A model generated the notes under the pieces. It worked only from the letters and a program-made list of their open reading frames with translations, searched no databases and had not been told where the DNA came from. The translations under genes were made by a program, and so were the position numbers. This document shows, piece by piece, positions 11,570 through 23,700 of a stretch of DNA of 64,000 nucleotides. The stretch spans positions 299,895 to 363,894 of the forward strand of contig BDIU01000358.1 in the NCBI GenBank assembly GCA_002118135.1. The letters run 5' to 3'. Source of the stretch: Trebouxia sp. TZW2008 (Eukaryota > Chlorophyta > Trebouxiophyceae > Trebouxiales > Trebouxiaceae). Numbering within the stretch: position 1 is the first letter of the stretch; the number at the start of each line of letters is the position of its first letter.

Positions 11570-14500
11570 TCAGGCAAAGACAGGCTGTACTGAAAGTGGC
11601 ACGTAGTCATGTGTTGTCTGCTTAGCCAATAGCTCAAGATATGATTCCAGGCCTTCCCATTGAGCTGCCATGCTGCCCATGCTGCGGTCATTCAGAATTG
11701 AATGCTTGCTAGGCTGACCATTTGCTTTGGCAACTGCCTCTAGAGCGTTCTCTACATCCGGAATGTAAGGGTAGGCGTGTACAATCACTGTTGCCCATTG
11801 CTTGGTGCTAAACACCTGCAGCATCATTTGTGATGGTGAAACACAATGCAAGGCATTTGCTGTGTCTGGAACGTAAGGGTAGGCATGCACACTCACCGCT
11901 GCCCATTGCTTGGTGCTGAACACCTGCAGAATCATTTGTGATGGTACAACAGAAAGAGAAAAAGAGTCTACACCGTTGGCGTATTTGAGCGGCCTCGGAT
12001 AGACCGTGGTGTCCCTTCACAAAACACAACAGAAGGGCATTTGCTGCGTCTGGAATGTAAGGGTAGGCATGCTTGATCACTATTGCCCACTGCTTGGTGC
12101 TAAACACCTGCCGAATCAGTTGTAACATGATGAATAGTCTGAGCTGCTGTTACTGGTAAGGCACAACAAATGAGCATTTGCTGCAACTGAAATGGAATTA
12201 TAGGCACGCTCACTCACTGTTGCCCATTGTTTGGTGCTGAACACCTGCAGCATTATTTGTGATGGTAAGAGACAACACAAGGGCATTTGCTGCGTCTGAA
12301 ATATATGGGTAGGCGTGCACGATCACTGTTGCCCACTGTTTGGTGCTGAACACCTGCAGCATCATTTGTGATGGTGAAACACAACACAAGGCATTTGCTG
12401 CGTCTGGAACGTAAGGGAAGGCGTGCACAATCACCGCTGACCATTGCTTGGTGCTAAACACCAACAGAATCAGTCTTTGATGATGACCTGCATGAAATGC
12501 TTGATGATGGATGAGGAAATCTCAGGGTGGCATGAAAGCTGTGCATCAAAACACTAAATACACCTGCGACAACGGCTTGATGACAGGCAAAAGGACATGA
12601 TGACTTGGCAACTCAGCATGCATGTAAGTACAGATATCATACAATGATGTACAATGTGTGGTAATGTTGGAATGTTTCATTAGTGTTACACACAATGACA
12701 GCAACAGCACAACAGTATCACAAGCAGGACAGTGTCATTATGTGCTTATAGTACACATGATTCATGCTTTTCATCTGGGCATGGGCTCACCCCTCGTCTG
12801 GTAGCAGCGGCAACTCTGTGGTACACTCTGTAGTCCTCCTGAGCCAACTCCTGTAACCGCTTCGCAAGCCCAGCCACCTGAAACAGCAATGGCTGTTGTC
12901 TCTGCTGTGCTCAATGCTCAATGCTCAATGCTCGATGCACAATGTACAATTCTCAGTGCTTGATGCTTGAACAACAGTCTATCAGGTAGCAGCAGCAATA
13001 AATATAATTACAGAAATGAGGGTGATGGTGATTGTCCCACCCCTAATTACAACACGCCTTGCTGCTGCTGAATACACGTCATGAGCACAGCATTCCAGCA
13101 AACAAGAGGTATATGTCCAGAAAGGCGTACCTTGCTGTTGCCAGGCAAAGGCACACTATCTTCGGCATGACCCAGGACTTTGGCGATTTGGTGCACAAGC
13201 ATGTTGCGCTCTCGAGCCAGACTAGCACGTCTGAGCAAGTAGATGCGCCTCAGTGTCTCCAAGTCTGAGAACTGCTCCTTGGTCAAATCCAGCAAGCCCT
13301 GCATTTACAGGTGAATGCAAATGTCAATCAAGCAACCACTCATTAGAAATTGCTCTCCAAGGTAGGGAACCAGCTCAGTCCTCATGAGCAAATAGATGCG
13401 CCTCAGTGTCTTCAACTCTGAGAACTGCTCTTTGGTTGAGTCCAACAAGCCCTGCATCCAAAGACGAATGGAAAGGTTGGTCAAACAGTCGATCAACAGA
13501 GTGTATATAGGGAGCCAGACTAGCTCGTCTGAGCAAGTATATACGCTGTAGTGTCTCCAAGTCTGAGAATTGCTCCTCAGTTAAGTCCAACAAGCCCTGC
13601 ATTTACAGGAAAATGCAAACTTCAATCAACCAATCAATCAATAGAGATTGCGCTCCAAGGTAGGGAGCCGGGTCAGCCCTCATGGGCAGGTGGATGCGCC
13701 TCAGTGTCTCCAAATCTGAGAACTGCTCTTCGGTCAAGTCCAACAAGCCCTGCATTCAAAGGGCGATGGAAAGTTCAACCAAACAGTCGATCAACAGAGT
13801 GTTGATAGGGAGCCATATCAGCTCGTCTGAGCAAGTAGATGCGCCTCAGTGTCTCCAAGTTTGAGAACTGCTCCTTGGTCAAGTCCAACAAGCCCTGCGT
13901 TCAAAGACGAATGGAAAGTTCAACCAAACAGTCGGTCAACAGAGTGTTGACAGGGAGCCATATCAGCTCGTCTGAGCAGGTAGATGCGCCTCAGTGTCCC
14001 AAGTTTGACAACTGCTCTTTGGTCAAGTCCAGCAAGCCCTGCACAAGCCTACCACGCAGGTTTTGTGGGACTCGTTTGTAGAACTGAAACTGGCTGTTGC
14101 ACGGGCCATGTAATCCTGGAGCATTGCCTTGTATACTGTTTGTACTTTGTCAAAATTTTGCAAGAAAGGAAGCCTACCACGTATGTGTTGTAGAACTTGT
14201 GTATGGAATGGGCACTGGCAAGTTTGCTGTTCATCTGACCCTGGAGCATGGCTTTGCAAAATTTGTGTTGCAGCTTGACGCGGCCCAGCAAACAAACTTG
14301 TGATAGACACACGTCTAATCTGTGCGAGAAAGCAAGCCTACCACATATGTTTTGGAGAAGTCGTCTATGGAATGGGCACTGGCAAGTTTGCTGTTCATCT
14401 GACCCTGGAGCATGCCCTTGCACGTTTTATGGTTCAGCAGCGTGATGCAGCCCAGCAATTGTGCAAAGAAGCAAGCCTACCACATATGTCTTGTAGAACT

Positions 14501-17500
14501 TGTCTATGGAATGGGCGCTGGCAAGCTTACTGTCCATCTGACCCTGGAGCATGGCCTTGTGCACTTTATGGTTGAGCAGTTTGATGCAACCCAGCAACTG
14601 ACTGGATTCTGCTGTCACGTGATGCAGCATATCCACTTGGGGGCCTTGCACGCTTTGCCCGCTTTGCACCAGACACGCGCCTATGCTTTGAATGTAGTCC
14701 TGCATGAACAGGTGAGTGTTGATGTAATGATGCTGCATTGACACATCAGATGAACATCAATGTGCCTTTGACTGTTGTTGTTGCAAGTATTTGGCAAAAC
14801 CAGAGAAAGGCCGTCTGGTCTCTTTGATGGGATATGTGCTTGTGGTGTGTGTTCTGTTAGGTACAGTGAAGCAGTATTGAACAGCCATTGGTACAACAGA
14901 AAAGTGAAATGCTCATTTGCAATCTGGTGAAAGGACTTGTAATCTGGTTCTTGGGAAAACAGTCTTTTAAAGACTATATTCCTTTTCTGTTGATGAACAG
15001 GTAAGAAAACAAACTTGTTGCTTTTGCAGTGTTGGCCTGAATCACAGGTGAAAGGACAGAAGGGTGTTCTGCAGGCTGCTACTTACACCATCATCATACG
15101 AGTTACGCTGTTCATTTCATGCAATGCACCTCATGCATTGCACCTGATATCAAAAATCCAGCAGCAAAGCATAGGGCTCACACCTTGCAAGATATTGTAG
15201 CAGGCAGTCCTGGCAGGCAATGCAAAGCATAGCAAAGCCGAGTTTGTGTCACACACACCTAGCAGTTGAGCCTAAGCACGTCCAAGGTGCTTGTTGCATG
15301 ACACCAGAAATACAGAAACGCAACATACTCACAGTCTGAAGGATGGTAAACTCCGGCACCTCAACATCGCTGGCATTGTGCGCAGGCAGGCTGTAATGCA
15401 TTTCTCTTAATTTTAGTGCACACCTGATGCTTAGGGTGCGCTTAGGGTTTTGAAATGTTGACTTGACTAATTTGTTTAATACTTTTATATTAGGCCCACC
15501 CTTTAGGATTTAGAGGCGCAAGCGTGGGATGTAGGGTTTTAGGGAAGAGCACACTACAAACAAGGAAGGGGCCTGAAAAGCTTCGATGCGTGTGGTCTTG
15601 ACACTCAACACAGAGCAGAGCAGGGCCATACGCAGCCAGGAATTGTCTCAATGTAAATTGTGCTCTTCACATGCATATAACGTCCAATATAACTGGTTTA
15701 GGTCAGCACATTATTGAACTGTTTGGAGACAGATAATTGCTTTTGTACGTACCTAGTTGGGCCTGCTGAGCCTGCCTGGCCCACGATCATAATGAATGGA
15801 ATGGAATGGAATGGAATGGAATGGAATGGAATGGAATGGAATGGAATGAAATGGAATGAAATGGAATGAAATGGAATGAAATGGAATGAAATGGAATGAA
15901 ATGGAATGAAATGGAATGGAATGGAATGGAATGAAATGAACTGAAGTGAAATGTCAATGGTCATGGAAGCAGAGGTCTGTGATAAGCCAGCAAGACTGAC
16001 AGTCCAAAGGGCAGCAAACTCAGGCACTTCAATCTTGCTGACTTCATACACATTCATGCTGTGAGGTCCTTGAATTTTGCGATGCATGAAATCCTGACAG
16101 GCAATGCATGGAACCTGGATGAATGCATGGAAGACCACACACACTTAGCATGAGCTTCACATGTAACTATGTGTGCCTCGCATGGGTGTGCTGTCAGTCC
16201 AGAGAGCAGCAAGTTCAGCCACCTCAATCTTGCTGACTTCATACACAATCATGCTGTGGGGGTCCCCACGCACTGACACTTTGTCTAGTAATGATCAACG
16301 CAGAGCCAGGAATACTTACAGTCCAGAGAGCAGCAAACTCAGGCGCTTCAATCTTGCTGAATTCATACACAGTCATGCTGTGGGGGTCCCCACGCACTGA
16401 CACTTTGTCTAGTAATGATCAACGCAGAGCCAGGAATACTTACAGTCCAGAGAGCAGCAAACTCAGGCGCTTCAATCTTGCTGACTTGATACAGAGTCAT
16501 GCTGTGGGGGTCCCCACGCACAGTAGTGATCAACGCAGAGCCAGGTGTACTTACAGTCCAGAGAGCAGCAAACTCAGGCACTTCAATCTTGCTGACTTCA
16601 TACACAGTCATGTTGTGGGGATCCCCACGCACTGACACGGTCACTGAAGGGCCCTGATCCGATGCATTGGTCTCCTGAGCAATGTAGCGCCCCTCGCTGG
16701 CTGCTTCCTGCAATTGCAAGTGCAAAAACTGTTGAGTAGCCAGCCAACAGGCATGTACCAGCTGTCTAGCAGCCATGCAACAATGATGTAAGAGCGATAT
16801 GATAGCGCTGAGCTATGTAGCGCCCACGTGGTCGACCTAGGACGACATGGAACGACATTGTTTTGTCTGACTTTCGCGTGTTGAACATCAACCATCGTTA
16901 TCGTGACAAGCCGGCCTGGCGGGATAGATCTTGGCCACACACACCTAGCACATGTGCTAGAAAGTGTAACCTTTTCTTATTTATTATTAGTATTACTATG
17001 TAGCGCCCCTCGCTAGCTGCCTCCTGCGTGTATATGCCGCATGAAGGCCATGTGACGGCAATTGCATGGTGGTGTGACAGCATTTCAACAGCAGCAGAGT
17101 GGTGCAAAAGTCGTTTTGACAACTGCGCTGTGAGGTAGACAACATGTCGTTGACCTGCAAAATTAGAAGCATATGTGAGTGGCTGTCACAAGGAGCTGGT
17201 TCTTGTGTTTATGCATGTAAACTGTCAAGCAGACACGGTGTATTTGGCTTGCAGGACCTAAGTCACATACACTTGGCAGTCCAAGAATGCCGTGCTGTGC
17301 ACAGGTCTCATTTAAACACCTCTTGAGAAGCTTGGCGTATCTTCTGAGTATGCTCTAGCCTCAAGCACTTCTCAAGCAGCAGATTCTTGCTCTCCAACTG
17401 CTGGTGCTTCAGCTTCAGATCGTTGAGCTCCGAAATGGTCTTTTCTAGCTGATCATATATGGTCTCTGAGCTTTCCTGCGATGCGTTAGGAAAGCAATTC

Positions 17501-18100
17501 AAAGCCAAAACTTGCTGAGGTAGCTAAGCTTGAGTGCTTGCACAGAGTTTGCACCTCCTGTAGATGAGCAGCTCGCTTGTGGCCTTTGCCAGAGCCCTCG
17601 TGCTTCCGCCGCTCTTTGCGACGGCTGCCTCCAGAAGGATGCTTAACTTGAACAGGCCCGGGGTCTGAAGCAGCTTGGCTTGGCTGAACGCTGGCGTTGC
17701 TGTGCTCACCTAATGAGCTGGGTGTGCTGACAATGTCTTCATGCTGGACGGCCGTTTCGTGGCCAAACAAAGACAAAGCTTGGTTTTGATACGTTGCTGG
17801 AGGTGCCGGAGTGGGTTGCCATGTTAGATCGCGAGGGGCCGCATTGCTCAGCGGGTTCAGCTCAGCAGGGTTGCCAGTGTTAGGCGCATCAAACAGCTGC
17901 GATACAAGAAAGGCATGCAAGTCTGAGTCAGGATGCTGCTCGATCGAACTGGGCTGCGGCAAAGTTATTGAGTCGTGTCGAGGCAAGCCATTGTTTTCAA
18001 AAAAGGTGCTCTCAGATAGCAGATCTCGCTGCACAGGGTCGCTGAGAGTCTTCGGAGGCAGTGGTGGAATGCTCATCGACAGCAGCGACCTGCGAGCCAT
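11570..18100 (-). CDS. bZIP-like coiled-coil transcription regulator
   Basis: Exons: 18100-17555, 17475-17320, 16707-16555, 14699-14481, 13298-13131, 12877-12791, 11815-11570 (TGA at 11570-11572). They give 524 aa, and all six introns are phase 0. Residues ~155-235 form a basic stretch (GGSRRKERRKH...GKGHKRAAHLQ) and a leucine-rich coiled coil (YDQLEKTISELNDLKLKHQQ). The canonical N-x7-R basic signature is not evident. The C-terminal half resembles the helical region found in many chlorophyte bZIP proteins, from memory: LTKEQFSDLETLRRIYLLRR, then LQELAQEDYRVYHRVAAATR, then QWATVIVHAYPYIPD. A nuclear regulatory role is inferred from this. The start is uncertain: the reading frame is open for about 35 codons above 18100 without an ATG, so an upstream exon is possible. 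Confidence 0.7.
11830..12470 (-). repeat. Five acceptor-side copies of bZIP exon 7
   Basis: Copies near 11830-11935, 12025-12120, 12175-12260, 12265-12370 and 12370-12470 repeat the CTGCAG acceptor and the VFSTKQWA..IVHAYPY.PD part of exon 7, each truncated after about 30 codons. The true exon (11815-11570) lies at the 3' end of the array. Confidence 0.88.
13380..14045 (-). repeat. Five acceptor-side copies of bZIP exon 5
   Basis: Copies near 13380-13460, 13515-13605, 13670-13760, 13820-13895 and 13965-14045 repeat the TGCAG acceptor and the GLLDLTKEQFSDLETLRRIY-coding start of exon 5 at ~150-bp spacing. Several hold stops or frame changes, so they are not extra exons. Confidence 0.88.
14045..14430 (-). 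repeat. Three donor-side copies of bZIP exon 4
   Basis: Copies near 14045-14135, 14170-14260 and 14334-14420 repeat the end of exon 4 (KAMLQGQM.SKLASAHSI) plus its GTAGGC donor. They directly abut the exon 5 copies, so intron 4 (13299-14480) is made almost entirely of these two arrays. Confidence 0.88.
15345..16550 (-). repeat. Donor-side copies of bZIP exon 3
   Basis: Copies near 15995-16060, 16190-16275, 16315-16400 and 16435-16520, plus a degenerate one near 15345-15385, repeat the exon 3 end encoding VYEVSKIEVPEFAALWT. Most keep a GTAAGT or GTCAGT-like donor. The three nearest the exon are almost identical to it. Confidence 0.88.
15698..15945. mobile_element. Dispersed repeat B joined to a GGAAT/GAAAT microsatellite
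   Basis: 15698-15787 is family B in inverted orientation (minus strand reads GCAGGCCCAACTAGGTACGT). It is followed immediately by 15791-15945, a long run of GGAAT and GAAAT pentamers. The junction falls at the same point of the element as at 6727-6750. Confidence 0.6.
16795..17035 (-). repeat. Acceptor-side copies of bZIP exon 3, flanking repeat A
   Basis: Short copies near 16800-16820 and 16997-17030 of the EAASEGRYIA-coding start of exon 3. Between them lies a family A repeat (16905-16971, core AGCACATGTGCT). Confidence 0.65.
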
Positions 18101-18181
18101 TGCAGCGCACCTGTGCCAATGCCCAAAACATGCCTTCAGTTTATGGTCTCGGAGCAGCTTCAGCAGGGTTCTTGATGACAA

Positions 18182-18757
18182 AACGATTACTGAACAAGTA
18201 TCTCTGGGTTAGGGATGACCTCCTGTGACTTGTCTCAACCTGCCCGCCAAAGACAATTTTAAGCTTCCTCAAGGCTTCTGAAGCTTTCAAACCATGTTCG
18301 CCCATGAAGAGCAGATGTGGCTCTATCTGGTTCTTAACCCTAATGGTGCAGTAAAAGTTGTCAAACTTTCCGTATCAGTTGTTGTCCATTGGACGTTGAG
18401 CTCATGCCATATGCTGTGCTGAAATTGTGCATCATGAGCATTGAGTGCCTGCAGGAGGCAACTGCAGTCGCAAGCTTGGCTTAGTGACTGTCCCGCCCCC
18501 CCGGTCCAGGAGCCATTTACCCCTCCCACCCCCCCCCCGGTTCATTGATTGACTAACGGATTGGTTTCGGTTGCTGCATCTGGCCCTCCGTGCGCGAAGC
18601 CTTGCGGCGGGACGCGAAGATCGCCGGCACCAGCGCGCTGTGCATTGAATGTGGGCAAACGCTACATGTGGTGCACTACAGATGCCCCCACAAGCACCGC
18701 CTGCGGTTGACAGCGACTCAGCCCAAGATCAAGTCTGCGCTTTCGGCAACCGCGTTT
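18182..18757. promoter_or_regulatory. Divergent spacer between bZIP-like and F-box genes
   Basis: The two genes point away from each other, so this stretch should hold both promoters. It includes a C-rich run at 18485-18540. No specific motif could be assigned. The F-box reading frame is open upstream of its ATG to about 18590, so that start could be longer. Confidence 0.4.
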
Positions 18758-19946
18758 ATGTCGGAGCAAGCAGAAACAAGGTGACGATCCCGCTCAGCTA
18801 GCGCGCAGCTTTCACAGCACTTTCCAACATATACTGACTTGGCATGTTCACTGTTGCAGCGGTCGCACCTTGCTACCTGACGACGTGGTGTGTTTGATCT
18901 TTCGACAACTCCCTCTGTCACGGGCGAAAGCTGCGCTCTCTGTCGTCTGCTCTCAGTGGGGAAGATGTCTCAAAGTATCAGACAGCTATTCAGAAGCCAT
19001 TGGATACAGAAATGGCAAGCTGGCCTTGCGTCAAAAGCTGCAAGGACCATATCCTGGTCTCGTTACCTTGGACGACCTGCACTTCAATACGGTGCAAGCC
19101 GAGATCCGCTGCACGCGCATGGTGTATAGCAGGATCTTTGCCAACCTCAATAGCATCCAGCTCGGTTTGCGAAGCCACGACAAGTGTGTCATCTTTCCGC
19201 CAGTCACAGCAGACATGTTCCCAAGTCTAGAGACCCTGTGCCTTGACAACAAGGGCGATCTGAGCTCGACAGACCAAGCTCTGGAGTGGGATCTACGAGC
19301 AATGCCTGACTTGCAGCAGGTCGCCTGTGACTCCCTCAACGCATCCTTTGAGTGGGATCTTAGTAAATGCCCCAAACTGCACACAGTGCGGTGTGGATCC
19401 ACCAGAATGCCAAATCTCAAAGTCCCAGAAGCTTGCCGGGTCATTCTCGAGCTGCAACTGTTCATGCAACAAGCCGCCTGCACGCCTGATATGTCTGAAG
19501 GGCTGCAACCTTGGGACTGTGCTGAACGGTTGCATCTGGATAGACTGTGGGTTGGCAGCAGTGTACTGGGGGAGCATCCTGGCAGAAATCAGCGCCTAGC
19601 ATTGTTAGGCAGCATGCTCAATGTCAAGCAACTCTCGCTAGCTGTGCACTTTGGAGATGTGCTTGCAGCGTCCAGCGGCAGACTGATCTTCCCTGAGAAT
19701 GTAGCATTTGAGCAGTGCGACATCTATGCCATGCTTCATGGCAGGCATGCCCCCGAGAACTGCGTGGGCTTGTGTGAGAAGTCCATCGAGCTTCCTGACG
19801 GTTGGCGTATGAGGCTGCTTGCATGTGGCAAGCCTGACGCACCAAACAAAGCCACACAAGGGCATTGGAAAGAATTGGACTGTAGATACTATGACCCCTC
19901 TGAGCAGACATATGCACATCTGCAGCTGTACAGGATTGAAGAGTAG
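18758..19946 (+). CDS. F-box protein
   Basis: Exon 1 is 18758-18780 and exon 2 is 18860-19946, joined across a 79-nt GT-AG intron, giving 369 aa. The joined start reads MSEQAETSGRTLLPDDVV. An F-box (LLPDDVVCLIFRQLPL...VCSQW) occupies residues ~11-50. By family it would recruit substrates to an SCF ubiquitin ligase through SKP1. The remainder has spaced hydrophobic segments such as MFPSLETLCLDN and LQQVACDSL that resemble irregular leucine-rich repeats and could bind the target, which is unknown. The gene converges on the SCI1-like gene. Its introns lack the exon-edge copies seen in most neighbours. The first exon is short and rests on splice consensus and frame only. Confidence 0.72.
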
Positions 19947-20767
19947 TTCAGACATTTGAGGGGTCAGCTTGTGATTCTACGGTTTCCGTCTTACCTTCTG
20001 AGAGCAAAGTGTTGTGTGAGATTGAAATAGGCTGAGCAAGATTTGTATATACAAGCTTTGATGTGACACTGAGTGATGAGCAATCGTTCATTAGGCATAT
20101 GACTAAGACTCAGACCCTTGTGTTGATTTGTACAAAGACAGGATGTTGTGTGTATTGCTTGCCTGTGTTGTACTTCAGCAGTGTGTATTTCAGGAGTGTG
20201 ACCCTCAGCTCTTCACTTACATTTATATGCCTGTAGCCCCGCTCTCCTGTCAGCTCATCAGCACCTGCCCCACACCTCAAGCATTCAACTCACGTCACAA
20301 GGGTTGGTTTCGACTTAGATCAGATTGCATCAGTGACACTGTGTGATACTATGACATTGTTCAACGCTTCAGGACAGTATCATGTACATGATGATGGCAT
20401 GTATACTGGATACTGACTTGGCTGACGAGCCTTTATTCGACGCCCTTATTCACGGCTGGTAATTTGATTGCATCGGCTCACTCTGCAATTGAGCGCTCTT
20501 GTCGCAGCCAAGAGCTTGTGTTACTTGTAAAATGACTAACAGCTTTCAGTATTGGTTATGGAGAGTGTGCACATTTGACTGCTTAGTTGCTGGCTGCCAC
20601 AGATTTGTGGACTTTTTCACTTTGAGCGATTGCTTTCCAAAAGGCATTGACAGAAACTGCCAGTACTGCTGACAAGTCAGCGGTAACGCTAGGCATCAGC
20701 TGCTGTCTTGCAGAAAAAATCCTGGCAACAACGTGCTGCCATGCATGGTCATGACGCCGTAAACTGT
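19947..20767. other. Convergent intergenic region
   Basis: Between the 3' ends of the F-box and SCI1-like genes. No gene is seen. TGTAA, the usual polyadenylation signal in green algae, occurs near 20526 and may serve the F-box transcript. Confidence 0.45.
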
Positions 20768-23700
20768 CTACTGTCTCTTAGGAATGGTCAGTGCAACACC
20801 AGGAGCTATCATATTCCGAAACATGGCCATCTTAGCCTGCTCCTGAGCGTTGGCTGCTGCCAGTTTCTGTGACAGCATATCCTGCTTAACAGCCTGCTGT
20901 CGGCTTTTCCAATCATCCTTTCGAGCCTCCCTGAACAGAAAACAAAACAGCTTTGCAGATGAAGAAGAAGGCAAATGCACAGCGCATGCGTGAGCGCATT
21001 CTCAGGCTGGTATTAGCCTGCATCAAGACCGCTTTGACAGAAAGCATGTACACAAGACATTACGATATCTGGTCAACTTGATGGCTGCCCCTGGCAAGCA
21101 GTCCAAATTTGAAGGACAGCATGCTTGAAATGTCCACTCACAAGAGAGATGTCTTCCTCTGATCATGAGCCTGCTGAGCCCAAAACACTGCATCATCTCG
21201 ATGGGCCAAGACTCAGACTTTTGTGCATGGCTTGACTGCATGCATCTGTTGCTGTTGTGCTGGATGGCTGGACAGTATGGTAGTACAGCAATGCATGTTC
21301 AGGCAGATACAGCTTAGCCCTGTGACCCCAAAAGAGGAAAAGAAGGGTTGAGGAAAGATGACAAGGGTGGAAGACGAAATGATTGCGTTGTTTATATAGG
21401 AGTAGTGTTTATTATAGGAATAGGAAATTATTGCGCTGCTAGGGGCTTGACACCGGGTGAATTGCAAGAATCTGAGTCGTGCAGAGATGCCATGCTGACC
21501 TGGCTTTGGCCGCAGCAAATGAGTCATCACCGCCCATGATGTCACCTCCACCAGGTAATTTACTCATGTCTGGACTCTGTTCCCGCTCTTTTGCAGCTTC
21601 CCTCCTGGCTGCCTTCTTTTCCAACTGCGCCTCCCTGCATGAGACAGTACAGTGGGTTCTAGACTGCATAGGGTACCATGAAAGTTCTGCTGAAATCAAG
21701 TTGTGTTTAGTTGGGAGAATGACTGCAGCTAGCGCGCAGTGGTCTCGTCCCTGACAAACCACAACATGCAAGTCATGACTTGGACTTCAAGCTCACTGTT
21801 TGCATGGATGGTTCTGGAAATCATGACCAATTGCGCCATTGATGCGCCATCAGCACCTTTGGACAGCCAAAAAGGCATGATGCAGGCATGTGAGAGAGCT
21901 TGCCGAGCAGTTCTATGAGTGCTGTTTGAGCTAACTGACTGTAAGCAATGGGTGTATCAATGCACCCTGACAATTCAGCTGAATTGAGGCGCTTGACATC
22001 AAGCAATGCAAGCATCAATGTAATGTGCTGAAGCAGCTGCAGTGAGTCACCTGCCAGTGGCTTTGGGCAGCTGCTCATCCAGCCATTCCTTCTGTTCAGT
22101 CCGCCATTTCCGCCGCTCAACCTGCAGTCAATGGCATCACACATTCTCACAATGATGCCATGAAAAAGCCGACCTGACAAGACAGATATGCCACGTGCCA
22201 CACGCACTTAGCATGTGCCAGGACGGGTAATGATGAGCGTCACTATCTGTATTCGTCTGCAGCTGCAGGCTTGAGAATGTCAAAATTTACCAAAGGCAGG
22301 TTTGTTGGCAACAAGCAAATGCAATTTACCTGCTGACCTTCCCTTGCGGCCTGATGAGCCTCCCGTTCCTCTTCCATGGCTGCAGCCATTCCCACCTGCC
22401 CAGACGCCAATTCTGCGCTGCCACCTACAGCCAAAGACAGCATGTAATGATGACAGACGGTCTGGAATGAGCAGCGCAGTCAGGGCGTCTGCTGATTGAC
22501 AGCGGAAAGTCAGACAAGGCGTCGTCATGTAAATCTTTTGATTTCGACCTGAAGACAACTTTTCATCACACTAGCAAGGATGCTCAAGATTGCTACAAGG
22601 GCTAAGACAACATTGCCTGCAGCAAGAGAGGCCTTCTTTAAGCAAGCATCCCTTGGCATCATTGCATGAATTTTGTCACTGAGGTCAGCGGCTGGATAAT
22701 GTATGTGCGTCTGAATGTCAAGCCCCTTTGCACAGCATGCATCTGACCTTCCATTGCAATGTCTGAAGCAATCAGAAATTTGCACAGCGTGAGTCTGACC
22801 TTGCCTGATTCCCCATTGATGATTGGTGCGACGCATGCTTGTCCCACCCGTCAGTCCAGCATAGTACTTGGCATACAGCTTACGCCCATTCCACTCCTCC
22901 ACAAAGTCATCTGCAAACACATTTTATCTTTGAGATGTCTGTGCTCACATCTACATCCCCAGTCCAGCATAGAACTCGGCGTACAGCTTGCGCCTGTTCC
23001 GCTCTTCCTTCCACTCATCTGCATCTGCAGACAAATCTAAAGACTTCAATACATCCTCATCTTTTGCATGCTCATTATAAATCCTGCTAGGTGCAAACAC
23101 TGTACAGTCCTGAGACGTCTGTGCTCCAATGCATGAAGCTACCCATGCAGCATGACAGGCTCAATGATGATGGTGTCATGTAACACATCACAAGACTCGC
23201 AACAAAGGTCCTGTTTGCCATGCCTGTGCAGGTTGGCAGGCATTGTCCACAGGAATCATGTGCATATTTCAAGGCAGGACATGCAGCGAACAGCGTGTCA
23301 ACTGCGACTGAGATTCAATCTCAATGCCAGGCTTCTATCTGTGTGCAGTCTTTAAAGCAAAACAAACACAGTAGGCTTGTGCAAGAAGTGAGTCTGGCAG
23401 TCATGCCTACCAAAAAGAGCCCGGGTTGCATCAGCATCCATGTCATTGAAAAGTTTGCCCTTTTCATCCCTGAGCCATGCAGTGAACTCTGCATTCTTGG
23501 CAAAGTAGTCATCCTTAGTAATGGTGTTAATCTGCACGTGGCAAGCCACATGTGACCACACCGGCAGCAGGGTAGTCTAGATAGTGAATTAGAGCAGAAG
23601 GCTGCCACAGATTGTCTGACCCATACCATCAGCAGGCAATACTGCACAACACATTGAACATGATGCAGACATCAGGAAGTGGCGAAAAACTGCTGGGCTA

